Shown: positions 1 through 12,814, counted from the first letter of the stretch. The stretch is DNA of 64,000 nt from Sisyra terminalis (GCA_958496175.1 OY292274.1:372001-436000); one strand, 5' to 3'. The notes: generated by a model from the letters alone, not told the origin. Numbers and translations: made by a program.

Positions 1-375
1 TGCCTTCATATACAAGTATTGGTATGTTTCGATGCAAGGCGACACGGGTTGCAGTGGTTCTAGGTACATGAAAATTTATTTTCAATAGTTTTAACAACAT
101 TCAAATAAAATTAGGGGGTATGGATTGATAAAAAAGAAGTTTTGGTTTTTTGGGACACCCTAATAGACATATAAAGCGCTATAGTAGAATGTAAACTACG
201 GAAAAAAGTAAGAACCAGTAGGTCGTCCCTAAAATAGAGTTATTTTTTCTTAGGGTTACATTTAGTGGGATTATCCAGGATGAGTTTGATTGCACCTCAA
301 AACTGCAGCCTCTGGACTAAATGTGCTTCTTGGGTCCCTATTTTTCCTATTTGAGACCGTAAGGAACTAGGGATA

Positions 376-471
376 GGTAACAAACTTTGGAACTGAAATA
401 GTTCTATAAATACCCGGAGTTGTCCAGTTACTAAGTTTTTCGAACTATTTCAGTTCCAAAGTTTGGTTACC
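376..471. repeat. Hairpin, 29-30 bp arms
   Basis: The left arm (376-404) and right arm (442-471) are near-perfect reverse complements separated by about 37 bases. The arms begin GGTAACAAACTTTGG and end CCAAAGTTTGGTTACC, with one extra base in the right arm. It could be a tiny foldback element or a decayed MITE. No target duplication or coding potential is visible. Confidence 0.7.
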
Positions 472-3400
472 TTTACTTAATTTCTTATAATACCTAATAT
501 CTCCGTTTATTCAGGGCAGGAATTTCGTTTTTGTCAATTGCATGCAGGTGTTTCTTTAGTCTTTAGTGGCCGGCTATTAGGTCTCTTACTTCTTTCACTT
601 ATTTCCTTGTGAATTAAGTAAACTCGGTTAGGTTCGATCCTCATATCGAGAAAATTTTTGATATTTCTCGATTACAAATTTTTATTAATCCTAGAGTTGT
701 TGAAGACCTTAGTAATTTTAAAGCGATGTAATGTAACGATTAAAACAAAATATATCAGAAGTTAAGTTCTGGGATACTTTTATGGTTTTTTAATGATCCT
801 TTCATTATGTTTTTGTCCGGTGATGTTCGATCATATTGAGCAGTGTATTTTATAAGCCCATTCTTTATTTACAATTTTTCATTGCCGACCTTAGAATGGT
901 ACCCTGAATCTTGACGGACTATTTGTTTCCTTTTATACCATTGCGACTCTGAACCTACTTCAAGTTGATCTAATTTTTGGCTATTTTGAGTTTTGGCTAC
1001 CGATGACGATCACATTTCCTTAAATATTCTACTTGGTATGGTGACATTCTCCAGTGGTATGAATTACTTATATCCCAAGCTCTTCCCGGCTCATATCTCT
1101 TTTAGAACCGTCAAATCTGAAACGTTGCATTTTCTACTTTGTCTTTAATTTAATTCGCGATAATCGGCCTACAATGAAAAGCACAAAAGATATAACTATA
1201 TCATATGATAAATTAATTAACAAAAAAATCGTGAATAGAATAAAAAAGAAAGTAGAAAACATCACCCAAACATGAGAGATCACAGCTAAGGTAAGTACTA
1301 ATTAATTGTATTGTTTACAAAATTTTAAAAAAAGCAATATTGAGAAAATTATACATAATCAAAAGATTGTCATTGTCATTCACATTAACATTTTTGTAAG
1401 AATTAAAAGTAGGAAAAAATGGTTTGTGTTATATGGAAAATGATTACAACTACTTACAGTTACTTTACGATCTCATAAGTGTTAAGATTAGGTATTTTTA
1501 TTCAAAAATAAACGACTGGAAATTATTAGCATCTACTAAATCTATTGTTGTTTTCCTATTTAAACGATGAATATTAATTCACACTACCGAACACTATCAG
1601 TTGTGTGTGATTCGGCATGCACTTTACCGGTTTTTTAGTTTTCCTGGAAAATTGGTATTTTTGGAACATTCTCTATCATTACCGATTTCTTTCGTTATTG
1701 GACTTTGTAAACTTCACGTTTGTTTTAATTGAGCACTAATTGGGTTACTTGTGTTATTTTTTCAAACTAAGCTTTGTTATAAGTATATTTACTTTATTCG
1801 ATTATTAAGTAGATCGCTTTTAAGCGAAAAAAACTTAATATAAATATTCATGAAGGTGAGATTATCAAGAAAATAAATTATAATTTGAATTGCCAATCAT
1901 ACTATCACAGAACAATGTTTTTGTCGAATTCGCACAAATTCTCAACGCATGGATTAAGAGAAACCAGTCGAACTTGTCAATTGATTCTGATCCGGACCTG
2001 TATTTCTAGTGCAACAATGTGTACATTATGTATGAATACACACATATATCTATTTTTGCTGTAGAAAAGGAAGATGCAGCCTTCGGACTTATTTGTACAT
2101 AAAAAAGATTCAGGTATTTACTTCTTGGAATACATTGTATGTGAGGCTTTGGAATAGACTTTATATTTTTATACTTGTAAAGTACAAACAAGAAAAAAAA
2201 TAAACACTAATAACAATTGTCGCACTATAATTCATCAATGTTGCATATTTGTTAGCACTGTAAATATTTGTGAATATATGCTTAAGTGTATGACGGGTTA
2301 GAATTTATGAATGTAGGCTTTTATTTTTCTTATGATATAAAATGATATAAGTAGTGAAATCTAGTTATTGCAGTTAAAATATCTTGTAATTGAAGCAAAA
2401 ATCTTTTTTGTCGTTGGTTTTTTTATTGCCATAAATAAGGTAACAATTGTAATTTAGATTGACTAATTTCTTGATCATATCAATTGGTCGTATTATCATA
2501 ACTTTTATGTAAAAATCGTAAGTCAGTCATTGAACTTATTTGTAAAAGTAGTTTTAGTTACTAATTAGTGTTATTAACACTTTAGTGATTGGAGAGTATT
2601 GCTGAACGTTGAAATTTGTGTGGTTAAAGAAGTGTTTATCTATACATAATCTACACTTATAAGTAACAGATTATAATTTTATAAATTATCATAGAAAAAC
2701 TAAAGTCTTAGTCTGGACAAGTTACGTTTACGGTAAATTAAACGTAAAGCTACCACACGCGAAGATTTTCTTGATAAAATCGTTTCGCGTGCCACGCTGA
2801 TCACGCGTGCCATAGTTTCTTAATTAATGTAATAAGTAATTATTTTTACGAGATTGTTCATGCAATATAATTAGACGTTTAAATGTCGATTTATTATTAT
2901 TATTTTTCTCGTATTAGAATTAGTAGGCGTTACTGTAAATAATTAAAGATGTACAGGTTTTAAAGCGAAATCTTGTACATCCAAAGAGATGCCTCAGGGA
3001 GTATTTCTGGGAAAAAATTCTTGCAAGTAATTCCGAAACGTATCCATTGAAAAATGGGTGTTTTTTTTTCAAACATGAATGGTACAAAATTCAATCATTG
3101 GTAAATTGATGTAGAATGTCCAATACTTTTAATAATTTTGACTAAAAACAAACAGAGTAATGTGATTAAAATTTAGTGTTTATTATGTTAATGGATACAT
3201 TTCTCATTTTATTGGTATGTTGAATTGGATTGTTCTGAGGATTATTATTTAGCCAATAAAGTGTAAGAAAAGAACGCCTATTGAACGGCGGGAATATCCA
3301 CAATGATTTGCGTAGACAATAATGTACGAATGCGTTGCTGACGGGACTGATGAGATTTTCGATGCAAGTTTCAATTCGCGAGTTTCAAGGCGGTCCAACA

Positions 3401-3618
3401 AGAATTGAATATGTTTTATATTTTGTAGTTATTTGATGAAACGCGGTACAAAGAGCCTTTTAAGGCAGACAAGAGCCAAAAAGCTGTCACCGGATGTGAT
3501 GTCATTCTTTAATAAGCTCCGTTAAACAGTATTCGGAGTATTCTTATTTCTACACATGTATAAACGCTTTATTAAAATAGCACTAAGAAGTTTAATAATT
3601 ATAACTAAGCTTATACAT
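472..3618. other. No gene seen; AT-rich DNA
   Basis: All frames are broken by stops. A strong splice-donor-like site (AAG then GTAAGT) lies at about 1288-1296, but the upstream sequence has no convincing reading frame; it could at most end an untranslated exon. Two small GC-containing hairpins occur at about 2724-2747 and 2756-2791. Confidence 0.5.
2756..2791. repeat. Small CG-containing hairpin
   Basis: CACGCGAA-GATTTT pairs with AAAATCGTTTCGCGTG around a six-base loop with a two-base bulge. CACGC/GCGTG motifs recur downstream to about 2811. It stands out from the AT-rich surroundings, but its role is unknown. Confidence 0.45.
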
Positions 3619-3620
3619 TA

Positions 3621-4461
3621 GACTGGGTCAAAATATATTAATATTAATATTAATATTAAGAAGTCTATCATATTTAATTTCGATTTTTTTACTTGTGCGT
3701 CAATGCTGTCAAACTATCAAGGTAAAAAATTAATTTGCACAAATATTTATAGAAAATTAAATTCCCTATAAAAAACGTCTATTTGAAAATTTTTGCCAGA
3801 CACGCCGTTTCCGAATAATCAAGCTTTAAACATTGATATAATTTTAGATTTATCTTTATTACTTTGGAATTTTGTAACTAACGAACAAATGAATAAATAG
3901 AAATGAACAATATAGATTCTTGAAGAAAATTTAATGCTCTACAAAAAAGGTCTCTTAATATATTGCTCATTTCTATATTTAATTTTCTATAAATATTTAA
4001 TTTTTCCTTCAACTTTAATTGTGAATAACTTTTGAAAGAGTGATTTTATGTAAAAACGTTAAGAGATCTTTTTTATAGAACATTAAATTTCTCTTAAGAA
4101 TCTATATTTCTCATTTCTATATATTTATTTGTTCGTTAGGTACAAAATTCCAAAATAAAGAAGATAAATCTAAAAATCACATCAATGTTTAAAGCTTGAT
4201 TATTCGGAAGCGGGGTGTCTGGCAAAAATTTTCAAAGAAACGTTTTTTGTTGGAAATTTAATTTTCTATAAATATATGTGCAGATGAATTTTTTTACCTT
4301 GATAGTTTGACAGCATTGACGCAAAAATGAAAGCACAAATAAAAAATAGAAGTTACGATGATGGACCTCATAATATTAATATTAAGGGCTAAACCTTCCC
4401 AATATTTTTTTTTTGTCGCCTTGAACAATATATTTGATATACTTTTCAAAAAAAAAATAGT
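3621..4461. mobile_element. Long-TIR MITE, family A copy 1 (right end lost)
   Basis: Starts GACTGGGTCAAAA after a TA dinucleotide. The left part (for example at 3698-3840) is the reverse complement of the right part (4190-4330), so the element is mostly one large inverted repeat. The same sequence occurs at 12272-12812 and 55745-56685. The distal right terminal repeat is missing here (homology fades near 4461). The left end carries a short TAATAT expansion. The central junction near 3957-4008 is shared with copy 2 but not copy 3. No transposase is present. TA flanks suggest mobilisation by a Tc1/mariner-type transposase (inference). Confidence 0.7.
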
Positions 4462-5339
4462 TATAGCACCACTTTTAAAGACATTTTGAATCAAAAATAG
4501 GACTGATAATAAAAAGTAAAAGTAACATATTTTTTTTTTTAAAAACGAATATTTAATCATAAATGAGATCAAACGTTTTAATGAGCAGATTAAACTTAAG
4601 ATTTTATATGTTAATACCCTCAAATGTAGATATGAGCAGTAATTCCGTGAAATACCTAAAACAGTAATGAATCAATAAATTTTCTTATTTAAAAAGGAAA
4701 ATATTGTCATATTTCAAGAATGCCTATTAAATTTCCATAAAATTATGTTTTTTTATCAATATCGTATGCACCAACGAAAAAAAAGCTTTAGAATAATAAT
4801 ATCTTCAAACAAATATTTAGTCATAAATTAGATCAAAACTTTAGATGTGCAGATTGAATTTTAAATGTTACATGCTAGTATATCTAGATACGAGCAGTAA
4901 TTCCGGGAAATAACGAAAACAGTAATGCACAAATTAATAAGCAAATAAAGTAAAAGCGTAATTGGGTATATAGTTTTTTATAGAGTTAAACTTTGTTTTA
5001 CTATTTTAAATAATACTAAGTTACTAACTGATTTCCGTAACGCATTATAATAAAACTCCAACAATGCTATAGATTAACTCTTCTGCTGACTATCGAGAAA
5101 AATGAATCTAAATTATTGCACTTTCTCTTAGTTAAAAAAAGTCAAAATAGTTTATACTTTAAAAATGACCTTTTAATGTCCTTAAAATGATGTGCTTTTA
5201 TGAATATTATATGCACCATTCATTTAATTAAAATAAACAAAATTTGTAGAAATGAACTTAATATAACCAATGCACCTCATATTTTGATGGAAAAAAAATC
5301 AATATTATTTTTTTCTAAATACTAAACTTTCAACAAAAT

Positions 5340-5725
5340 TGAGCTTAAATTTATGGATGTAGCTATTTATATATACAATATGTGTACTATTTATACATAC
5401 TATATGCAATTGCATTGACTATTTAAGCAATAGCTAAGCACGGTGGGTGCTTAGCACGGTGGTATAGCGTCGGGCGGCAAATAAAATGGGACATCATGGT
5501 GAAATTGATTATTATTTTTAAGTAGTTTGAGAATTTAAAGGTATTAGATTTTTAACCAATTTTCTTAGCTAATAATGAAAATTGAGGGCGGCAAATTTTC
5601 GGTCTTTCCCGTGCGGCAAAAACACGCTACGCTACTTTATTTATATATAGTGTATGCATTCGCAATTGGCTATTTATACATATTGTAGGTACTTGCAATT
5701 AACTATTTAGGCATATTTTATGTAT
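5340..5725. repeat. Degenerate minisatellite around a short MITE
   Basis: Variants of a unit containing GCAATTG, CTATTTATACATA and a TGTA-rich stretch recur on both sides of the insertion at 5455-5636. The units are diverged and irregular. No gene is seen between 4462 and 5340. Confidence 0.4.
5455..5636. mobile_element. Short hAT-like MITE
   Basis: The left end reads CACGGTGGTATAGCGTCGGG and the right end, reverse-complemented, reads AGTAGCGTAGCGTG. Both resemble the CAGTGGCGTAGC terminus common among insect hAT-type elements. A GGGCGGCAAAT motif is repeated in the same orientation near each end, and a GCGGCAAA variant lies just inside the right end. It is GC-richer than its surroundings. 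No 8-bp duplication is recognised, so the family call is tentative. Confidence 0.45.
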
Positions 5726-5727
5726 TA

Positions 5728-6601
5728 AGTGTACTGTAAAAGAATGCCGTTTTTCAACCAATAGTCAATCAATTGTCATTTATCTTCTTATAAGTTATTT
5801 CAAAGTGGTACTAAAGACATTTTATGATTAGAGTAATTTAGCAACTTATTAAAAATTACAAAATTTTTTTTTTCCAACATCTATGTTAGGTAGGACAAAA
5901 ACCCAAAAGAATATATATTTGGTATTGTATACTAATAAAGTTTCACAGGATGGCAACGAAAAGTTGTTACTAAAAACATTTTAAATGTTTATCTAGTAGT
6001 TCATTAATACCAAATGAGTTTTGTAAGTTCAAATTTGATAATTTTCATTTCTTCAACTGGTACCAACGAAATATGTTAAAAAATTTAACCAATAAAAAGT
6101 TAAGGGGGGAAATGATGCCAAATGTATGCTAGAAAGTCGAAGAGCTGTCCAATAATCCTAATCAATCTTAATCGATCGGCCAAATACCCCAAAAGTGTAC
6201 AAAAACGGTCAACAGATAAAATTCTATGAAGCGACACGGTAATGCAAGACCCGTCTGTAGAAGAAAAGGTCTGAAAAAAATAATTAATTAAGGTGGAGGT
6301 GATATTGTCGTACCCGCTATAATCTTCTAAGGTTATTTCATCGGATTCCTATTTATTTCAATCGTTACCACATTTACTAAGTAGTAAAAAAATTGAAAGC
6401 ATAAGTGATGTTCAAAATGTATTTTTTTGATATTTTCCTTACTAATGAATTGATTTTTTCTAATATGGCATTAAAAATTTGCACATTAGATCTCAAAACG
6501 ATGATACTATTGAGGCTGATTATATCATTAATTTAAAATCAAAAGTTGTAACATATGTTTTAATTGTATAATGAAAAAACTACAATCTTTTCCGGTACAC
6601 C
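5728..6601. mobile_element. MITE family B copy 1
   Basis: An 874-bp non-coding repeat that matches 14381-15289 along its length. Terminal repeats are AGTGTACTGTAAAAGAAT on the left and, reverse-complemented, GGTGTACCGGAAAAGATT on the right, flanked by TA on both sides. A block near its left end (about 5755-5845) is also present inside the hAT-type element at 9998-10819, which has different termini. No open frame is present. The transposase source is unknown; TA flanks are compatible with a Tc1/mariner-type mechanism. Confidence 0.65.
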
Positions 6602-6992
6602 TATAATATGCAATAGACCTAATGCACAAGATCTGAAAATAGTTTTAAATATTTAAATTAATATCAAAGTATAGTGAAATGTAAATTTTTAACTTGGCGA
6701 AATTGAAGATCATTTAAAAATGCAAAAAAAATTGTTAAATTCGAAATGCCTTAAACGAGCTTTTGTTGGCTCGGCATTAAAATGACGTCACAATATGAAA
6801 CTTCAAAATCCCATGGACATATTCCTATGGCAAATGTACTTTGGACACAAAGGGAAAATCGTTGTTTACATCGTGCAAATATTATGTTAATGATTTAAAT
6901 CATTTACCATCTACATAACCTTTATTCCTAATGAAAAAATTAATAGCTATATTTAGGGTAGGTACTAAAATGTTTTCCATGGTGAAAAATTG

Positions 6993-7068
6993 CAAGATTT
7001 ATAAATTACACAGGTTGCCCCATTAGAAAAAAAAAATGACGTCATACGAAGAATTTTGAAATTTGAAT
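6993..7068 (+). mobile_element. Half copy of family F MITE
   Basis: Matches the reverse complement of the right part of the 152-bp MITE at 50392-50543: a terminal motif around ATTTATAAATTACACAGG, then TTGCCCCATTAG, an A-run and TGACGTCATACGAAG. Only one end is present. It contains a perfect CRE/ATF-type TGACGTCA. It abuts the 3' flank of the LINE remnant on the minus strand. Confidence 0.6.
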
Positions 7069-7157
7069 TATTGGCATATAGGATTGGCAGTCTATGTTTG
7101 TTGGTTATCTTTGTTTAGTCATATTTGATTAGTTATTGGTCACTTTCACTTCAAACT

Positions 7158-7500
7158 TTAAATTAACAGTTTGACCACTTTTAAAAACTCTATGGTCCTT
7201 TCTACTTCGTCCCTGTTGTTAAGCATGTTCCTAAGATCGTCTCCTAGTTCATACCTATTTCTGCAGTGGACTACGGTTGTGCAGTCGATTAGTAGATGAT
7301 GAACAATAAGCGACGCTCTACATTTGTCATAGTATAGGCTCATAGTCATAGGCTCTCTCCCTTACATTATACATTAAAGCGTCATGATTGTATGGGCTAT
7401 TCTAAGTTTTATTATAGCCACTGCGGTTTTTTTTTGCAAGGATTCGATCGGAGATAAATCCTCGACTAAGTCTTTAACTGCTCTTAAGTCTTTCGTTTCA
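7158..7500 (-). pseudogene. I/R1-like LINE ORF2 3' end (remnant)
   Basis: The minus strand keeps the C-terminal tail that follows the RNase H domain in I-type LINEs. About 7365-7500 encodes a block like LRAVKDLVEDLSP, then KTAVAIIKLRIAHTIMTL, the counterpart of the family's 'TRLRIGHTRLTH' segment. After a frameshift, 7158-7349 encodes YYDKCRASLIVHHLLIDC and then ELGDDLRNMLNN and TIEFLKVVKLL, corresponding to the usual 'C..C..LTVEHLLLDC' and terminal 'FLK.TGL' motifs. At least one frameshift and the loss of one zinc-ligand Cys show that it is dead. The RT, endonuclease and ORF1 regions are absent. I-clade against a related RNase H-bearing clade cannot be settled here. Confidence 0.7.
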
Positions 7501-7619
7501 TTTTGTGATTATTTTCCATGGTTTTTATGCATTTAATAGTTGCTACAGCCTTGTAGGTGAAAATTAAGGATCCTTCAGTCTGCAGAAAAGTTTTTGGGCT
7601 TTAGTTATTATGGCACACT

Positions 7620-9997
7620 TTGATTGTTCCTTTACGACTGATTCATCAGTGGAGAATTCATTGCATCCTTGATATCTGCTTCAATTTTTCATGTATAGCC
7701 GTTTCAAAGGTATACAGTATTAAAAAATTAGCCAAGAACGTAGTTATTTTAGCCCTGGGTTCCAGGGTTCTCAAGGTGATCTATAATTTTCAGGCTGTGA
7801 ATATTCTTTTGGTACCTTTTACCTCATTTTACTTTCATTCGTTTTACTACACTTTTTACTTTTACTACATTCTACACTTTTGCAATTAAAATTTTCTATT
7901 GTTGTTTGATTTGCAAAAAATTATTATTCCAAGTTTGTCATTTTTGATTGATAATTCTAAGTTATTTTTGTTAAAATTAAAAACAGTAGGTAATGGTCTG
8001 TCTTTGTTATCGAAACCAAACATATGTTAAAATCAATAAGAAATGTGTATAAGTAAATTAAAAAATCAATACTCAAATCGAATCAGTAGATTTTAATTGA
8101 TCCAACTTTAAACGTACCGACCGCTTTCTTTTTGATTTGAGTTTATTTATCTTCACTTTATTTTCTTTTTTTTTTTTCATTTTGTTTTACAAATTTGGTG
8201 ACTATATTTGGTGTTTTTATTATAAGCATTAAGCATACATTTATTATTTGAAAATCTATATAATATAACGAAAAAAGTATAGCCTCTGGATATGATTACT
8301 TAAATAGACTACATGAAGTCTCAATTAGTAACTTTTCCATTTCATTTATGTTTCACTTGTAATTCAACACGTCATATTTTTATTATTTATGTTTATTTTA
8401 GAAAAGCGGATGATGTTTCATTGAATTAAGTTTGAAAAATGATAGGGGTTGTAATCCTATTGTAGAAAATAATTCAAATGGGTGTTTTAATTATTTTCGT
8501 ATTTAACTAATAAGGATTTAATTACTGATCTTTCAAATATTTGAAAATAAATTCTCGTTATAATATGAGCAAATTACTTTGACAACTGATTTGGATTAGG
8601 CGAACGATTAAATGACAGGTTTTATAGACTGGACATGATTTCAGACGTTTCGAAACGAAATATTAATTGACAAATTCCGGTGGTCCACGGTTTTTGATTT
8701 TTCCGGATGAGAAGCAATCGGAACTGGCCATAAAGGGAACCTACCATGACGTTGAAAATTTATTAAATTTCATTAAAAAAATACTCGATAAAAGAATAGA
8801 ACAATGGTCATTCGTCTGATCGCAGTAACAATAAAACGAAGAAATATTAATTCTACAGAAAATTAAAGCTAACATACGCGGCAAAAGACGGCGTTATTCG
8901 ATATGTTTGTGTCAGGTTATGGCATCCGCAAAGTATGGGGCTCGATTTTATGGACCCGTCAGCGATGGTGCTGCAAATGAAGAACGAATATTTGGCCAGC
9001 TATGGAATCTTTTACTAGAGCTCATCTTACATAGTATATCATACAAAGGTATGGGAGTTGTGCCTATAAAACTATTTATGTTATATAGATATACAAATGT
9101 ATTTTGTGAAAATTCATTTTGTTATAATTACAATTTAAACAACTTTTATTCGCTACCAATCAAATCGTATCGTTCGTATAAGGAAAAACGATAAGATTTT
9201 CATTGAAGAATAAAGAATAGACAATAATATTATAATATAAATTCATTCTTAATAATGTATTCTTGAATCCAATGTCATTTCTTGAACCCATGATTTCCGT
9301 AACTTGTTGAAGCAGCATAATTTTTGATAAGTTTTATCATATGGTACGAGTCATATTATTTTTAGATTACACGTGTTATTTGATATTGAAATAATCCTAA
9401 AATTATTAAATAAGCAGCAAATTGTAATAATTGTTTTTGTGGCAAAACGGAATATCTCCTTGATTTGCTACAAAAAATGTATGATTTACCGCAGATTTTA
9501 AGTTGAAAAAGTAAGTGCTTATATGCCACTCTTATATAAGCCAGGCTTATCCACACTTATATGCCTGCTACACCCTATATCGACTTGTAAATGAAAGAAA
9601 ATATTTAGGTAATAGTATAACTGTCCATATTTTTTTAATATTTTCAATTATCAATATTCAAGTTAAATTATTTAAAAGAAATGAAATCGAAATTAAACGA
9701 ACAATACCTTCTGAATTTGTGATTATTGTTTTTCCTGTATTTTCGAGAAAAAATGGATTGATAGATTTGAATTCGATTAGGTAAATTGATTAAAATTTAG
9801 AGAGATTATTTAATATAACCTTGTTAAAATTCTTTGAAAAATCACTAATTTTAAAACTGCCCAAGTATTAAAATAAACCCTTGTTTGTTAAAAGTGTAAG
9901 CTCTTATTTGTTTCTGATTTTTCTTTACGTTTTTCTGTTCTATTATCTAAGTGAACTAACTTTCAAAAAGGTTGAATATTGTACTTGTAAAAATTAA
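7620..9997. other. No firm gene; AT-rich DNA
   Basis: Apart from the weak ORF at 8907-9194 nothing is recognised. Short open frames at 7620-7889 and 9362-9784 have compositions expected of chance frames in AT-rich DNA. Confidence 0.4.
8907..9194 (+). CDS. Unassigned ORF, 95 codons, doubtful
   Basis: The first 40 codons (8907-9030) are GC-richer than the surroundings and have a balanced composition, including SAKYGARFYGPVSDGAANEE followed by RIFGQLWNLLLE. The remainder is AT-driven. No family is recognised. No TATA box or obvious splice sites could be tied to it. It could be a decayed exon, a transposon fragment or chance. Confidence 0.2.
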   Translation: MCQVMASAKYGARFYGPVSDGAANEERIFGQLWNLLLELILHSISYKGMGVVPIKLFMLYRYTNVFCENSFCYNYNLNNFYSLPIKSYRSYKEKR

Positions 9998-10819
9998 TAG
10001 GGATGCCACGAATAATGATTTGGCCGAATACCGAATATTCGGCGAGTCTCTCGGCCGAAGCGCCGAATATTCGGCAACACTTAGTATCGTTAGCGAGTGG
10101 GGTTTAAAGTTTAAACCTACTTTATAATTTATGAGGAGAAGCGAAATCTTTTGCTATCAACAAACGCTGAAAAACTTGTGTTCATTCATCATAACTTACC
10201 ACTGATATATTTTAAGTATTAATATGCTGTGGTAAAATAAATTTATAAGTTAAGCTATTGGTGAAATAAAAGCCTTTCTGAGTAATATTTTGCATTTTTT
10301 CCTAATTTACTGTTCGGTGTGAATAGTCAAAACCGAATAGTTTTCGAATATTAGTTTCATTTTTAATTTTTACCCATCACAACGATACCACAGATTAATG
10401 TTTATTTTGTAATAAGTGTAGAAATTTATGATTAAAATAAATATTAAGAGGATCGGAAAGTAATGTCATTACTGAACCTATCGACATTCAATTGCCATTT
10501 ATCGGCTTATAAGAAATTTCAAAGTCATATCTAAAGACATTTTCTGATTAGCGTGACTAGTTAACTCACAAAAGATTAAAATATTTACTATTCTAAGCTC
10601 TATACTGAAATGGTTAAATAAATTCCCAAAGTAATACAAAGTCGGTTTTATATTAATTTTGTGTTTTAATTTTATGGTAAGAAAACGACATTGCTTTCCG
10701 ATTCCCTATTTACATTTTTGAGTAAAATATGCTTTTTTTTGATGATTTGGTATTCGGCTGAACATTGCTTACTATTCGGCCGAATACCGAATAGTGGCCG
10801 AATATTCGTGGCATCTCTA
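9998..10819. mobile_element. hAT MITE with 8-bp target duplication (family C)
   Basis: An 822-bp element with terminal repeats TAGGGATGCCACGAATA on the left and TATTCGTGGCATCTCTA on the right. The flanks form an 8-bp duplication with one mismatch (AAAATTAA at 9990-9997, AAAATTGA at 10820-10827), the hallmark of hAT elements. Subterminal regions carry repeated ATTCGGC/GCCGAAT motifs that can form hairpins and could serve as transposase-binding sites (inference). No transposase is encoded. The interior (about 10440-10730) recurs at 59080-59490, and part of it recurs in family B. Confidence 0.8.
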
Positions 10820-10827
10820 AAAATTGA

Positions 10828-12271
10828 AAGTATTAGTGGAACCACACTTAGTTGAAATAATTGTATTTTATCAGACAATCAAAATAATAATGCGAAATTT
10901 TTACCACATATATTTCTGAGTATTTAGGGCAGCTATACTTAATATTTTTTTCCTCCGGGCCGCAATATATTTATAGTAAACTGTAAATATAACACAAAAT
11001 TGGCCTATATTTGCGTCAAGAATTGCCTTGTATAAAAAGTTAAACTGGCAACACTGTCTCCTTTGTATCGATTTGCTAACCAACCGATTACAACCTAAGA
11101 TAGATTTTTTTACACTGATTACATTCCAATTTTAGAAACATCACCAAAACAATATTTGGTGGCAATAATTATTTTGAGCTACACAGAACAGTTAAGTAGC
11201 AAGCTACCCGCGGGCCACAGGTTGAGTATGGCTGACTTAGAGGGTCTGTAGAACCTATCCGACAAATAATATTTAAGCAGCTAAGGAACAGGTTCCCAAT
11301 GTGGAGTCTACTCCATTCCCGTATTTTGATATTACCTACGTCTGATAACTAACAGTCTAATAGCCGCCATTTTTGTGGTGTTCTAAATAATTATTCCTCT
11401 TAGATAACATAAATAACATTTAAATGAATTTTTAAAACTATATATCTTTTTTCGAAAGCTGTTTGTGTCATCAAAGTATTTCTTATTTGGTGAAGTACAC
11501 TTTGTTTAAGGATATTTCAAAATTCAATGCATAGAAGAAGAATGTCTTAAAAGAATTCTGATCTTTGAAGTCAATCAATTTTTTAATACTTTTAGACCAT
11601 AAAAACTGCGCAACCATGTTATTTCGATATTAGTTTAATGTTTCCCTGGAAATTTATGCATCGGCTCGTTTATATATACATATATTTCAACTTCTTCTGG
11701 GAATATTTAAAGAAAGTATAGTTTTTGAGAAACGTTTTGGTGTTAATTATTTTGTCAATTGATAAATAACACAAGATTGGATGATTGGTTCCTTATTTTT
11801 TGTCATTCATTTGTAATTTAACCATCCGATGTTGTTTTTATCAATTGACCAATTAATATGCATCAACCATATAAGCTTTAAATATGTCGTTTGATGAAGT
11901 TGAAAAATATGTGCTAAGGAAACGTCGCCAAAATTTGAAAATTTATCATTACACTATTTTTGTTTAAGTTTCTGAAAAACATTTAACTAATATTTAGAAC
12001 AGTTTTACATTGAAAACAGTTTAAAAATGAAGATATTCTGAAAAATTTTCTGCTGTAGTTTATTGATTTTTCTGATTTATTTAGGTATTTATGCATTTAT
12101 GTACTTAAATCTCATTGGTTAAAGTTTATTGTAGCCAATGAATCTATTTTAATTAAGAAAACAGTAGAATATTTTGAAAACTATATTAAATTTTAATTGT
12201 CAATATCTTTAATGCACCAATCAAATATATAAGATCCTTGATGGCACAACTGTAATATACAATATATAATA
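10828..12271. other. No gene seen
   Basis: AT-rich sequence with stops in all frames. No repeats matching other parts of the window were recognised. Confidence 0.4.
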
Positions 12272-12812
12272 GACTGTGCTATAGACTTGTGCTTTCATTT
12301 TTACGTCAATGCTGTCAAACTATCAAAGTAAAAAAAGTCATCTGCACATATATTTATGGAAGATTAAATTCCCCACAAAAAACGTTTCTTTGAAAATTTT
12401 TGCCAGACACGCCGTTTCCGAATAATCAAGCTTTAAACATTGATATAATTTTTAGATTTATCTTCTTTATTTTGAAATTTTGTAACTAACGAACAAATAA
12501 ATATATAGAAATGAGCAATATAGATTCTTGAAGGAAATTTAATGCTCTACAAAAAAGGTCTCTTAATATATTGCTCATTTCTATATTTAATTTTCTATAA
12601 ATATTTGTGCAGATGAATTTTTTTACCTTGATAGTTTGACAGCATTGACGCAAAAATGAAAGCACAAGCAAAAAAATCGAAATTACGATGATGGACCTCA
12701 TAATATTACTATTAAGGGATCAAACCTTCCCGATAATTTTTTGTTGTCACCTTGAACAATATTTTCGATATACTTTTCAAAAAAAAAAATAGTCGATTTT
12801 TTTGGCCCAGTC
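12272..12812. mobile_element. Long-TIR MITE, family A copy 2 (internally deleted)
   Basis: A 541-bp copy flanked by TA (12270-71 and 12813-14). The right end is complete, TAGTCGATTTTTTTGGCCCAGTC. On the left only GACTG remains before a jump to the inner arm. The centre is deleted with the same junction (around 12555-12605) seen in copy 1, so copies 1 and 2 descend from one rearranged ancestor. Non-coding. Confidence 0.75.
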
Positions 12813-12814
12813 TA

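Noticed and set aside
601..660. GGTTCGATCC resembling a tRNA T-loop
   Set aside because: No matching D-arm, anticodon arm or acceptor stem could be placed around it.
4294..4623. 109-codon minus-strand open frame
   Set aside because: It lies largely on the family A repeat arm; the residues (Phe, Leu, Ile, Lys runs) follow from A/T homopolymers and other copies of the repeat do not keep the frame.
7620..7889. 89-codon plus-strand frame
   Set aside because: It follows directly on the LINE remnant and ends in a Phe/Tyr-rich run of AT-rich DNA; no motif.
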